Assembly (NCBI GenBank): GCA_045640905.1
Contig: JAZUFW010000018.1
Coordinates: 1 to 24,792, forward strand
Length of the DNA stretch: 24,792 nucleotides
Direction: 5' to 3'
Origin: JAILLW01 sp045640905
GTDB taxonomy: Bacteria > Bacillota > Clostridia > Lachnospirales > Lachnospiraceae
Both the position numbers and the translations under genes were made by a program. Each line of letters opens with the position of its first letter. Within the stretch, counting starts at the first letter, position 1. Positions 1-7,268 of this stretch are shown piece after piece. Under the pieces are notes generated by a model. That model was not told where the DNA came from. It searched no databases and saw only the letters and a list, made by a program, of their open reading frames with translations.

Positions 1-42
1 GGAGAATTCGGTGTTGGTTTGCGAATCGATAGGACGAAATTG

Positions 43-176
43 TGCTTTTGACTTAGAAACTCGACTAACTGTAGGCAAAAAATCCCGGATGGATTTTTTA
101 GGTTCAGTTGGCAACGGATTGCCAATTGAACCGGCCGAACGTCTTCGAAGGTGCGAGTTTCTTGGTCAAAAGTGCA
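43..176. repeat. Long imperfect inverted repeat enclosing two hairpins
   Basis: The left arm 43-63 (TGCTTTTGACTTAGAAACTCG) is complementary to the right arm 154-176 apart from a two-base bulge and a two-base mismatch. Weaker complementarity continues outward, between roughly 10-42 and 177-205. The inside is largely filled by hairpins 77-99 and 101-132. The nested, nearly co-linear stems resemble a folded RNA or a fold-back DNA element. Hairpin 77-99 alone could terminate transcription on the plus strand because its 3' arm ends in six T residues. Confidence 0.6.
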
Positions 177-272
177 GTTGAGGACGTGTGAGCAAAGTAA
201 TACCGAAGGCGCAGGCCGGATACCTCATTCAGTTGACAAGGAATAGAGGGTTTGATAAGATTCTGATGGTAC

Positions 273-295
273 GCGGGTATGGCGGAATTTACGCG
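273..295 (+). pseudogene. Truncated tRNA-Leu remnant (5' end only)
   Basis: Positions 273-289 are identical to the first 17 bases of the intact tRNA-Leu gene (444-460). After a four-base gap, ACGCG also matches the D-arm of that gene. The rest of the tRNA (anticodon arm, variable arm, T arm) is absent. It cannot fold as a tRNA and looks like a 5' fragment left by duplication or by an element inserting at the tRNA gene. The two copies are 171 bp apart. Confidence 0.65.
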
Positions 296-300
296 TTTCT

Positions 301-421
301 ACGAGCGAGGCAGTTTCGAAGACATATCTGCGAAGCAAGTTTACTTGCATGAGCACGATTGGATTCGAAACTATAGCGCGACAGCGCGATAGCGAAAAAC
401 GGAACGTTTTGAGCTTCTCGT
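301..421. repeat. Second stem-loop cluster before tRNA-Leu
   Basis: Nested complementary segments are visible. ACGAG (301-305) pairs with CTCGT (417-421), AGTTTCGAA (312-320) with TTCGAAACT (364-372), and GCAAGT (335-340) with ACTTGC (343-348). AACG/CGTT lies around 399-409. A short GCGCGA repeat occurs at about 376-388. Together they would form a branched structure ending about 20 bases before the tRNA. No function is recognised. Confidence 0.45.
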
Positions 422-443
422 GTAAAAACTTGTTAAATAATTT

Positions 444-523
444 GCGGGTATGGCGGAATTGGCAGACGCGCCAGATTTAGGTTCTGGTGGGAGACCGTGC
501 AGGTTCAAGCCCTGTTACCCGCA
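444..523 (+). tRNA. tRNA-Leu (anticodon UAG)
   Basis: The acceptor arms GCGGGTA (444-450) and TACCCGC (516-522) pair fully, with discriminator A at 523. The anticodon stem CCAGA/TCTGG encloses the loop TTTAGGT, giving anticodon TAG (Leu, CUN codons). There is a short class-II variable arm and a T arm GCAGG-TTCAAGC-CCTGT. No CCA is encoded, so the tail must be added by CCA-adding enzyme. A terminator follows immediately. Confidence 0.97.
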
Positions 524-524
524 T

Positions 525-554
525 AAAAAAGACTGCAGAATTGCAGTCTTTTTT
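525..554 (+). terminator. Rho-independent terminator after tRNA-Leu
   Basis: The stem GACTGCA (531-537)/TGCAGTC (542-548) with a GAAT loop is extended by A6 (525-530) facing T6 (549-554). The symmetric A and T runs make it usable in either direction. Its main job is ending the tRNA-Leu transcript. Confidence 0.9.
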
Positions 555-604
555 GTTATATAATTATGTATATAGATTTTCTATAGAAGGAAGATGTCGA
601 AATT

Positions 605-1423
605 ATGAAATCAAAAAAAGGTCGGATAGCATTAGTAATTGTATTGGCGATAATTCTCATCGCATTAATAGCCGTAATCTGTATAAGAAATAGTAACCCC
701 AAATACAGTTATAAGCAGATAAATGAGGCATTTTTTGTATCGGAATATGCAACTAGCGGAGATCGGTATGAGGATATTAATGCGCTTCGTTCAAAAGAGT
801 CCTTGAAACAGACTGTTCAATATATAAATCTGTATAATGATGCGCTTAATGAAAAAGGAAAGCCTTCGGAGAATGCTCTTTCTTTGGATGAAGTACTCGA
901 TTTTTACAGCAGTGAATATGATGCGAACGGTGAACCGAAAATTATGGACCTTCCGGATAAAATAGAAAGCTACCTTGACTGGTTTTACGGTTTCTCAAAA
1001 AAAGGCCCCAAGATAGAGAATGATAAGTTTTATGATATAGGATATATTACTGTAGCGATGTATGAACTTGGATTTTACTCAGAGCGAAAGAACACACAGC
1101 AGTTGTCGGATGTAGTAATAGATGATCCTGTTAAATTTTACATAGATTTATACGCATACAATGAGATAAATCCCACGAAGACGATTACGGAAGATGAAGT
1201 AAAATCCGCAATGGTCGGTGGTCCCGAAGAACCGCTTTATTGGTTTGGTGACTGGTACTCGCATCTGGGAATCCATGATTTGGAACGTTTCAACAACCGA
1301 TTGAGTGACGTCTATTTTGATTCCTATCGCTTCGATTATCCGGATGCTCCGATCATAGCGGAAATGAACTTAACCGAAATTCAGCAATTGATTGAATACA
1401 TGGAAGCATTGGAAGCGAATTAG
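605..1423 (+). CDS. Membrane-anchored protein of unknown function
   Basis: A 272-residue protein I do not recognise. Residues about 7-27 form one hydrophobic segment after a lysine/arginine-rich start (MKSKKGR). This is a classic N-terminal anchor that would place the remaining ~245 residues outside the membrane. The exported part is acidic, tyrosine-rich and mainly helical in appearance, with no catalytic motif I can name and no lipobox. Translation starts at 605 behind AAGGAAG (587-593). The gene runs alone on the plus strand after the tRNA-Leu terminator. Its stop codon overlaps that of the convergent HAD gene by four bases, with no terminator between. Leader-like architecture is also seen in the unknown protein at 3548-4270, but I see no clear sequence similarity. 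Confidence 0.75.
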   Translation: MKSKKGRIALVIVLAIILIALIAVICIRNSNPKYSYKQINEAFFVSEYATSGDRYEDINALRSKESLKQTVQYINLYNDALNEKGKPSENALSLDEVLDFYSSEYDANGEPKIMDLPDKIESYLDWFYGFSKKGPKIENDKFYDIGYITVAMYELGFYSERKNTQQLSDVVIDDPVKFYIDLYAYNEINPTKTITEDEVKSAMVGGPEEPLYWFGDWYSHLGIHDLERFNNRLSDVYFDSYRFDYPDAPIIAEMNLTEIQQLIEYMEALEAN

Positions 1424-2166
1424 TCACATTTTTTCATCAGTTTCACATATATTTTATTTGCGGGAGCAAATCGTTTGCGGCTCAACCATAAAGCATCGAT
1501 TCCGGCCTTGGCAGCTCCGCAATAATCACTTTCGTAACTGTCTCCAAACATAATGGTTCTCGACCGATCCATATTGTAGCGATTCAAAAGTTCGTTATAG
1601 AACGCAGTGTCCGGTTTCATGCATCCATAATCCGAGGACATCAATATGTCATCCATTATTTTATCAAGTTCAAAATGACAAATCTCAGGCTTTGTATAGG
1701 AAGCTTGAGCATTTGACAAAATGTAGATCCGTTTCCCTGCTGTTTTCAGATAAGTAAGGAAGTCGATAAGTCCGGGAAAAAGGGTCATATATTCGCGTGA
1801 TACTTCGCGAAATTTATACGAAATTTCACAAATATCGATTCCGTTAACGGTTCCTTCATCCGGCGAAGCATCTTTATCATAAACTACATCGTTTCCGTAT
1901 TCACTGAACAGTTCCGCATACACCGGGATTATATCTATCTCCGGATAATCAAACGAAGTCGGCTTTTCGCGATACGCACGATCCCTTGAGAAAAAATCAT
2001 CACGAAAATTTTCAAGCTGCGAATGGATTATTCCGTTTGCATCCAAATACTCAATAAACTTATTCCATGTATCGTCCGCCCATTCATCGCTCTTAATATC
2101 GATCAATGTCCCGTACAAATCAAAAATGAAATTGTCATATTTTTCAAGCAATTTCCGCAATGTCAT
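1420..2166 (-). CDS. HAD-superfamily hydrolase
   Basis: A 248-residue HAD protein, last gene of the MATE operon. Motif I is FDLYGTLID with the nucleophile Asp16. Motif II is ILSNA (Ser151), motif III is the lysine in CMKPD (Lys184), and motif IV is GDSYESDY (Asp209, Asp214). The residue two after the nucleophile, an Asp acting as general acid in most HAD phosphatases, is Tyr18. The DxYGT form is known in 2-haloacid dehalogenases, so phosphatase activity should not be assumed. Residues ~20-130 form a large helical cap. It is probably cytosolic; the substrate is unknown. AAGG lies upstream of the ATG with a rather long spacer. The gene follows the carboxypeptidase by 27 bases, which implies cotranscription. 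Confidence 0.88.
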   Translation of the reverse strand: MTLRKLLEKYDNFIFDLYGTLIDIKSDEWADDTWNKFIEYLDANGIIHSQLENFRDDFFSRDRAYREKPTSFDYPEIDIIPVYAELFSEYGNDVVYDKDASPDEGTVNGIDICEISYKFREVSREYMTLFPGLIDFLTYLKTAGKRIYILSNAQASYTKPEICHFELDKIMDDILMSSDYGCMKPDTAFYNELLNRYNMDRSRTIMFGDSYESDYCGAAKAGIDALWLSRKRFAPANKIYVKLMKKCD

Positions 2167-2193
2167 ACGATATGTACCTTCATTTGTTCCTGA

Positions 2194-3624
2194 TTATGCA
2201 GCTTTTCTTAATACACAACGAACTATATCTTCGGCATTTTCTATATTGTTTTCATATTGAGCGCTGCCCGATCTGTATCTGTTAAGCGCATATCTGGAGA
2301 GCACTTCGGACATTCCTATTCTTTCAGGATTCCCTTCGGCGCCCAATAAAACCACGAGCAGGTCATGGTCATCGGCCTGTATGGAAGTTACCAGACATGC
2401 ACCGGCTTTCGTGGTCGTTCCTGTTTTTAATCCTGTTACTTCATCCATATTATATAAAAGAAGATTTGAATTCTGGATTTCCGTATTACCGACAGATTCC
2501 AATACAAATTTCTTTGTTGATGTAACCTCTTTTATTTCCGGATAATTTCTCAAAATGACCGAGCACATCTTAAACATATCCTTAGCCGACATTACATTTT
2601 GAACTTTGGCACTCGCCACTGTGTTTTCGTAATACGGCAAACCGTTGGTTGTATAAAAATGCGACGACTTTAGATTCAGTTCCTTTGCTTTATCATTCAT
2701 CATTTGAACGAAAGCTTCTTCGGAACCTCCTATTGTTTCTCCCAAGGTTAATGCAAACTCGTTACTGCTCGGGAGCATAATTCCCATAATAAGGTCGCTG
2801 ACCGGTATCTCTTTGCCTTCGTTGACGGGGATTACTCCGTCCTGCCCTTTCGAAAGCATTTCTCCGACTGCGGAAACCCGACATTTCGTATCCATGCCGA
2901 GCGTCCCTTCAGAAACAGCATCCATAGTCAAAAAATATGTCATGAGTTTAGTGGTGCTGGCTATCGGATATGGATTGTCTGCCTGATATGAGTAATAAAT
3001 TTCACCGGTAGTAGCATCACCGACCAATACAGCATTTACTCCTTGAAAGAATCCTATATCCTGAAGCTGCATCGGGTCTATATCAAACGATCTTTCCGTA
3101 TCAAAAACAAGGTTCTCGTTCTCATCACATGTAATGCACACATTCAGAATCATCGCCAAATCAACATATGAAATAAAGCACTCACAGGCACCTTGTGCGT
3201 CCTTAACCTTGACTGTAAAGTATTTAACCTCACGTTCATCCACCGTCATTTTATTGGCAGATTGCGACGCTCTCAGGTTCGCAATAAATTCTTCATTCCA
3301 CGGCTCATATTCTTCGGGCAGTTCATATGAATTACCTTTTGTAACGGCGATTGATGAATCGCTTATAGTCAATCCGAATGAATACTCGGTATCTTTAAGC
3401 GCATCCGCCACCTCTCGAAGCGACAGGAAAATATTGCCGTCATATCCCAAATCACAGGTATGAATAGGCGTAATAACGCCGTTTACTTCAAAGTTGTGTT
3501 CCTCGACGTAAACAAACGGTGCAGCCTGAGGCGATACGAAAAATCGACTAATTGACACTACTGTCAGAAATATCAAAAAGAGTATTGTTATTAACTTTTT
3601 GGTAAATGCGGGCACTTTCATCAT
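2194..3624 (-). CDS. Serine-type D-Ala-D-Ala carboxypeptidase (S11, DacA/DacF type)
   Basis: A 476-residue exported penicillin-binding protein that trims the terminal D-Ala from peptidoglycan stem peptides. The signal peptide covers residues ~9-35 (KKLITILFLIFLTVVSI core, SPQAA cleavage region). The three active-site motifs are STTK (nucleophile Ser223, Lys226), SSN (286-288) and KTG (400-402). Between signal and catalytic domain, residues ~42-175 contain a segment (EVNG...FLSLREVADAL) resembling the copper-amine-oxidase-type N-terminal domain, an uncommon placement. The protein ends soon after the catalytic core, without an evident PBP5 C-terminal domain or membrane-anchoring helix, so it may be secreted. 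Its 5' end overlaps the upstream gene by 77 bases. The ATG-ATG start is kept because the signal peptide begins there, although the ribosome site (ACAGG) is weak. Confidence 0.93.
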   Translation of the reverse strand: MMKVPAFTKKLITILFLIFLTVVSISRFFVSPQAAPFVYVEEHNFEVNGVITPIHTCDLGYDGNIFLSLREVADALKDTEYSFGLTISDSSIAVTKGNSYELPEEYEPWNEEFIANLRASQSANKMTVDEREVKYFTVKVKDAQGACECFISYVDLAMILNVCITCDENENLVFDTERSFDIDPMQLQDIGFFQGVNAVLVGDATTGEIYYSYQADNPYPIASTTKLMTYFLTMDAVSEGTLGMDTKCRVSAVGEMLSKGQDGVIPVNEGKEIPVSDLIMGIMLPSSNEFALTLGETIGGSEEAFVQMMNDKAKELNLKSSHFYTTNGLPYYENTVASAKVQNVMSAKDMFKMCSVILRNYPEIKEVTSTKKFVLESVGNTEIQNSNLLLYNMDEVTGLKTGTTTKAGACLVTSIQADDHDLLVVLLGAEGNPERIGMSEVLSRYALNRYRSGSAQYENNIENAEDIVRCVLRKAA

Positions 3625-4270
3625 CGATACCTGTAATAATCAAATCTTTGTTCTTTAGCACTGTATATTCCGCAGGGTGGTCCAACCCTCCGAATTGAAT
3701 CATTCCTTTGTTGCAAACATACGACATTCTATCCGAAGGAAAAGCCTCTGTCAGTGATTCGTATGATACAAACAAATCCGAAAAATTTTCTTTCAAAAAC
3801 TCCTCAAGTTCCATTCCCAATGCATCATCCGTAAGAGCGGCACTTTCATCTTGCGAATATGAGTAGCCTTCCATTATCAGGCGCTCATCAACCGCATTTT
3901 TAATATATCCTGATAAGATGCTGTAAAATTCGTCCCGCTTTGCATTGTAATCTTCTTCAGGAATAAACTCGATATAGGTTCCTTCACCGAGAGATAATCT
4001 TTCCGGCATAAAACGAATATGTTCTCCGATACATATGTCTTCATACGAATTATGAATTTCCTCATACGAAAAATCCACATTCTCTATTGATGACAAAAAA
4101 TCATATGCACTTTCAGCACATTCATCCGATAAATCGATCTGTCGAATGTACTCACCGTCTATTCTGGCACTGAGAGCACTGTTAATCGCCCAAATCCCCA
4201 TAACCGAAATCAGAATCAGCACTATCAAAAGCAATATAATAATGGGAACTATATTCTTACGCTTTTTCAT
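3548..4270 (-). CDS. Membrane-anchored protein of unknown function
   Basis: About 240 residues. After a basic start (MKKRKN), residues ~7-29 are strongly hydrophobic (VPIIILLLIVLILISVMGI), giving an N-in single-pass anchor with an acidic extracellular part of ~205 residues rich in Asp, Glu, Ser and Tyr. I recognise no family. The frame opens with an upstream GTG at 4276, but the ATG at 4270 sits better behind TAGGTG, so I place the start there. The gene overlaps the MATE stop by 14 bases and runs 77 bases into the carboxypeptidase gene, so the three are probably translationally coupled. Context suggests a cell-envelope role, possibly with the carboxypeptidase. This is inference only. Confidence 0.75.
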   Translation of the reverse strand: MKKRKNIVPIIILLLIVLILISVMGIWAINSALSARIDGEYIRQIDLSDECAESAYDFLSSIENVDFSYEEIHNSYEDICIGEHIRFMPERLSLGEGTYIEFIPEEDYNAKRDEFYSILSGYIKNAVDERLIMEGYSYSQDESAALTDDALGMELEEFLKENFSDLFVSYESLTEAFPSDRMSYVCNKGMIQFGGLDHPAEYTVLKNKDLIITGIDDESARIYQKVNNNTLFDISDSSVN

Positions 4271-5636
4271 TTTCACCTACATGTACAATAATTTTTTTAT
4301 AGACATAAATAAAGCTGGTGATTGTAACTATGGCCGACATCACCTCGGCTATGGGAAATGCCCACCATACATAATCGACACTTCCGAGCAAAGACAGGAA
4401 ATATGCTGCAGGCAGCAATACAACCAACTGTCTCATAATGGAGGTAATCATCGAGTATATACTCTTTCCAAGCGCCTGCATAACCGATCCCGTTACTATA
4501 CAAAAAGCAGCAACAGGGAAATGAACTCCGATTATTCGCAATGCCACCTCACCTATTTTCAGCAATTCGTCAGACGCATTGAACATCATAAGCAAAGGCC
4601 CCGGGATTATTTCAAATGCCAATGTTCCCAAAGTCATGATAATGGTCGCATAAAGCCAAGAAAGCTTCCACGTTTTCATCATTCTTTCTTTTGAGCGTGC
4701 TCCGTAGTTATATGCAACTATGGGAACCAATCCGTTATTCAGTCCGAATACTGGCAGGAAAATGAAGCTTTGGAGTTTGTAGTAAACGCCGAAAACAGCT
4801 GCTGCCGTAGATGAAAATCCCAAAAGAATCTGATTCATGGCATAATTCATCACCGAACCGATAGACTGCATGATAATCGAAGGAACACCGACTTTATATA
4901 TGCTTCCGATTATTTTTTTATCCGGGCGGAAGCCCTTCATGCCAATATTGATTTCCTTGTTCTTTTTTACATTGAAAATACCTGCCAGTGTGGCAGCAAT
5001 AATCTGTCCCAAAACAGTTGCTACCGCAGCACCTGCAACGCCCATTTTCGGGAATCCGAACAGACCGAATATTAAAATAGGGTCAAAGATTATATTGAAT
5101 ATAGCTCCTGTGCCCTGAGTAATCATCGTGTAGAAAGTCATACCCGTGGAGGTCAATAATCTTTCAAGGACAAACTGACCGAACATACCGAAAGAACATA
5201 TACATACAATGCTCATGTACTGAATTCCGTATTCAACTATCTCGGGATCTGACGTAAGGCTTCTGTAATAGGTTCCGACCAAAGTGATTCCGACAATCAT
5301 AAATAAAAGATAACTCAATGCAGCTAAGAAAATACCGTTTTTAGCTGCCTTATTGGCTGTTTCGTAATCTCTTTCACCCAATGCCTTTGACAAAATAGCA
5401 TTAATACCGACGCCCGTACCTCCGGCCAGAGAAATCATCAGCGTCTGAAGCGGAAATGCCAACGACACTGCCGTCAATGCATCTTCGCATATTTTGGCTA
5501 CAAATATACTGTCTACTATATTATAAAGAGCCTGCACCAGCATTGAGATCATCATGGGTGCGGATATTGTTATCAAAAGTTTGTTTACGGGCATTACGCC
5601 CATTTTGTTTTCCTGTTGTATTACCTTTTCTTCCAT
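4257..5636 (-). CDS. MATE-family multidrug/cation efflux transporter
   Basis: A 459-residue polytopic membrane protein with about 12 predicted helices, the normal MATE length. The N-terminal stretch MPVNKLLITISAP followed by MMISMLVQALYNIVDSIFV is typical of the clostridial MATE group. Paired halves show the usual internal symmetry (a second VGVPSIIMQSIGSVMNYAMN segment near residue 250). MATE proteins export drugs or metabolites in exchange for Na+ or H+; the substrate cannot be read from sequence. It is first in an operon with the unknown anchored protein, the carboxypeptidase and the HAD gene. The start at 5636 has only a distant AAAAGG. An internal ATG 11 codons later has AGG eight bases upstream and is possible. 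Confidence 0.92.
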   Translation of the reverse strand: MEEKVIQQENKMGVMPVNKLLITISAPMMISMLVQALYNIVDSIFVAKICEDALTAVSLAFPLQTLMISLAGGTGVGINAILSKALGERDYETANKAAKNGIFLAALSYLLFMIVGITLVGTYYRSLTSDPEIVEYGIQYMSIVCICSFGMFGQFVLERLLTSTGMTFYTMITQGTGAIFNIIFDPILIFGLFGFPKMGVAGAAVATVLGQIIAATLAGIFNVKKNKEINIGMKGFRPDKKIIGSIYKVGVPSIIMQSIGSVMNYAMNQILLGFSSTAAAVFGVYYKLQSFIFLPVFGLNNGLVPIVAYNYGARSKERMMKTWKLSWLYATIIMTLGTLAFEIIPGPLLMMFNASDELLKIGEVALRIIGVHFPVAAFCIVTGSVMQALGKSIYSMITSIMRQLVVLLPAAYFLSLLGSVDYVWWAFPIAEVMSAIVTITSFIYVYKKIIVHVGENEKA

Positions 5637-5656
5637 AAAACCGTATAACCTTTTCT

Positions 5657-5683
5657 AAAAAGCCTCCACAAAAAGTGGAGGCT
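5657..5683 (-). terminator. Terminator of the amino-acid ABC operon
   Basis: A perfect 9-bp stem AGCCTCCAC (5661-5669)/GTGGAGGCT (5675-5683) with a five-base loop is followed on the minus strand by TTTTTAG. It lies 32 bases after the stop of the substrate-binding protein and 21 bases before the MATE start, separating the two operons. Confidence 0.92.
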
Positions 5684-5714
5684 CATCTGATATCATATAT
5701 TGTAATTTCTAAAT

Positions 5715-6476
5715 TTATTCTGCTTCTGTGTACTTAACGGCAAGCTCTGAAACAGTTCCGTCGGCAAGGAACTTTTCTACTGCAGCATTAATCTTTGCAA
5801 GGAGTTCATCATTTCCCTTTGCTACTGCAATTGCATATTCTTCAGATGCGAATGCGTTGGGATCTTCAACAATCTTAAGGCCTTCGTTGTCTGAAACATA
5901 CTTTTGAGCTGTAGCAGAGTCGATAACTACTACATCACATTTTCCGTTTGTAAGCTCAAGAACACATTCTGTTCCCTTCTTGAAAGCTTCATATTCATAT
6001 CCGAGTTCCTGTACACAAACTTCTCCTGTGTAACCCTGAACTACTGAAATTGTCTTGCCTTCCATGTCAGCAGCACATGTGATGTCGGAATCTTCCTTAA
6101 CAATCATAACCTGTGTAGCTGTGTAATAAGGAACGGAAAAATCAACAGCTTCCTTACGTTCATCTGTTACTGTCATACCTGCGATAACAGCATCCAACTG
6201 TCCGTTCTGCAAAGCAACAAGCAGTGAATCGAATTCGATGTTCTCGATAGTAGCTTCCATGCCAATTTCTTCACCGATCATCTTTGCCATAGCCATATCG
6301 ATTCCGTCATACTCACCGATTACGCCGTTTGCTGTAATGAATTCGAAAGGAGGGAATTCTGCGTTTGTACCAAACTTAATTGTTCCCTCAGCTTTTGAAT
6401 TGCCGCAAGCCAAAAGCATCGATGCGCACATTGCGAGAACTGCAACAACTGCAACTAATTTACTTACTTTTTTCAT
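5715..6476 (-). CDS. Amino-acid ABC transporter substrate-binding lipoprotein
   Basis: A type II periplasmic-binding-like protein (family 3 solute-binding) of 254 residues. The signal peptide ends in the lipobox LLAC with lipidated Cys24, so the mature protein is tethered outside the membrane. Family features include FGTNAEFPPFEF near the mature N-terminus, FDSLLVALQNGQLDAVIAG, and the DFSVPYY segment that lines the ligand cleft. It delivers a polar amino acid to the permease/ATPase encoded upstream; the exact ligand is not determined. The frame opens with a GTG at 6485, but AAGGAG is eight bases before the ATG at 6476 and overlaps that GTG, so 6476 is the start. It is last in its operon, directly before the terminator. 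Confidence 0.95.
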   Translation of the reverse strand: MKKVSKLVAVVAVLAMCASMLLACGNSKAEGTIKFGTNAEFPPFEFITANGVIGEYDGIDMAMAKMIGEEIGMEATIENIEFDSLLVALQNGQLDAVIAGMTVTDERKEAVDFSVPYYTATQVMIVKEDSDITCAADMEGKTISVVQGYTGEVCVQELGYEYEAFKKGTECVLELTNGKCDVVVIDSATAQKYVSDNEGLKIVEDPNAFASEEYAIAVAKGNDELLAKINAAVEKFLADGTVSELAVKYTEAE

Positions 6477-6533
6477 AATAATCACTCCTTATATATAATT
6501 GGTTAAATAAAACACATCGCTAATAATAACACT

Positions 6534-7256
6534 TTACAAAACTTTACTCAAGAAAAGTTTCGTTCTTTCGGACTTCGGATTCGTGAACACTTCTTCAGGC
6601 GTACCTGATTCCATCACAACACCCTGGTCGATAAACAATACTCTCGTAGCTACTTCTTTGGCAAATCCCATTTCGTGAGTAACTATTACCATGGTCATTC
6701 CGGACTTGGCCAAATCTTTCATAACATCCAAAACCTCACCGACCATTTCAGGATCCAATGCCGAAGTAGGTTCATCAAAAAGCATTATCTCGGGATCCAT
6801 GGCCAAAGCTCTCGCAATGGCAACTCTCTGCTTTTGTCCGCCGGATAAAGAAGCAGGATATGCACCCGCCTTATCCTTTAGCCCTACTCTGTCAAGCAAT
6901 TCCAAAGCGCGTTGCTTAGCCTGTTCTTTTGTCATTTTCTTTATAAGGCACGGTGCCAGGGTAATATTTTCAAGTATGGTCAAATGCGGGAACAAGTTGA
7001 ACTGCTGGAAAACCATTCCCATCTTCTGTCTGATTTTGTTTACGTCAACATCTTTGGCTGTAATCAGCTCATTGTCGACATAGATTTCGCCGCTCGTAGG
7101 TTCTTCAAGCAGATTAAGGCATCTCAAAAAAGTACTTTTGCCCGAGCCCGAAGGTCCTATTACAACAACTACCTCACCGGGTACTATATGTTCGCTGATT
7201 CCTTTGAGCACATCAAGACTGCCAAAGGATTTGTGTAAATCGTTAACTCTGATCAC
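6534..7256 (-). CDS. glnQ: Polar amino-acid ABC transporter ATPase (GlnQ type)
   Basis: A 240-residue cytosolic ATPase, standard size for GlnQ/HisP. It contains Walker A GPSGSGKST (34-42), the Q-loop around Gln84-85, the signature LSGGQ (137-141), Walker B IMLFDEP (157-163), the D-loop SALD and the switch His194 in VTHEMGFA. It powers amino-acid import through the permease encoded 12 bases upstream. The substrate-binding gene follows after a 57-base gap. The symbol is by family; glutamine is not proven as substrate. Confidence 0.95.
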   Translation of the reverse strand: MIRVNDLHKSFGSLDVLKGISEHIVPGEVVVVIGPSGSGKSTFLRCLNLLEEPTSGEIYVDNELITAKDVDVNKIRQKMGMVFQQFNLFPHLTILENITLAPCLIKKMTKEQAKQRALELLDRVGLKDKAGAYPASLSGGQKQRVAIARALAMDPEIMLFDEPTSALDPEMVGEVLDVMKDLAKSGMTMVIVTHEMGFAKEVATRVLFIDQGVVMESGTPEEVFTNPKSERTKLFLSKVL

Positions 7257-7268
7257 TTTTTAATCCTC

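Larger units (their letters stand above)
1..443. other. Gene-free region rich in inverted repeats upstream of tRNA-Leu
   Basis: I see no credible coding frame here. The region is dominated by nested inverted repeats. An imperfect pair (43-63 with 154-176) encloses two tight hairpins: 77-85/91-99, a 9-bp stem with a T-run, and 101-114/119-132, a 14-bp stem with a CGGA loop and one G-T pair. A second cluster, 301-421, has AGTTTCGAA at 312-320 matched by TTCGAAACT at 364-372 around a small hairpin (335-348). Between the clusters sits a truncated tRNA-Leu copy. The region could be a non-coding RNA, a decayed interspersed repeat or a small hairpin-type element. The sequence alone does not decide, and the left part may continue outside the window. 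Confidence 0.6.

Noticed and set aside
487..693. 68-residue frame starting inside tRNA-Leu
   Set aside because: It reads through the tRNA and its terminator and overlaps the better-supported gene at 605.
4146..4694. 182-residue plus-strand open frame
   Set aside because: It lies opposite the MATE gene and the anchored-protein gene, has no ribosome site and a low-complexity, His/Arg/Tyr-rich translation typical of antisense shadows.
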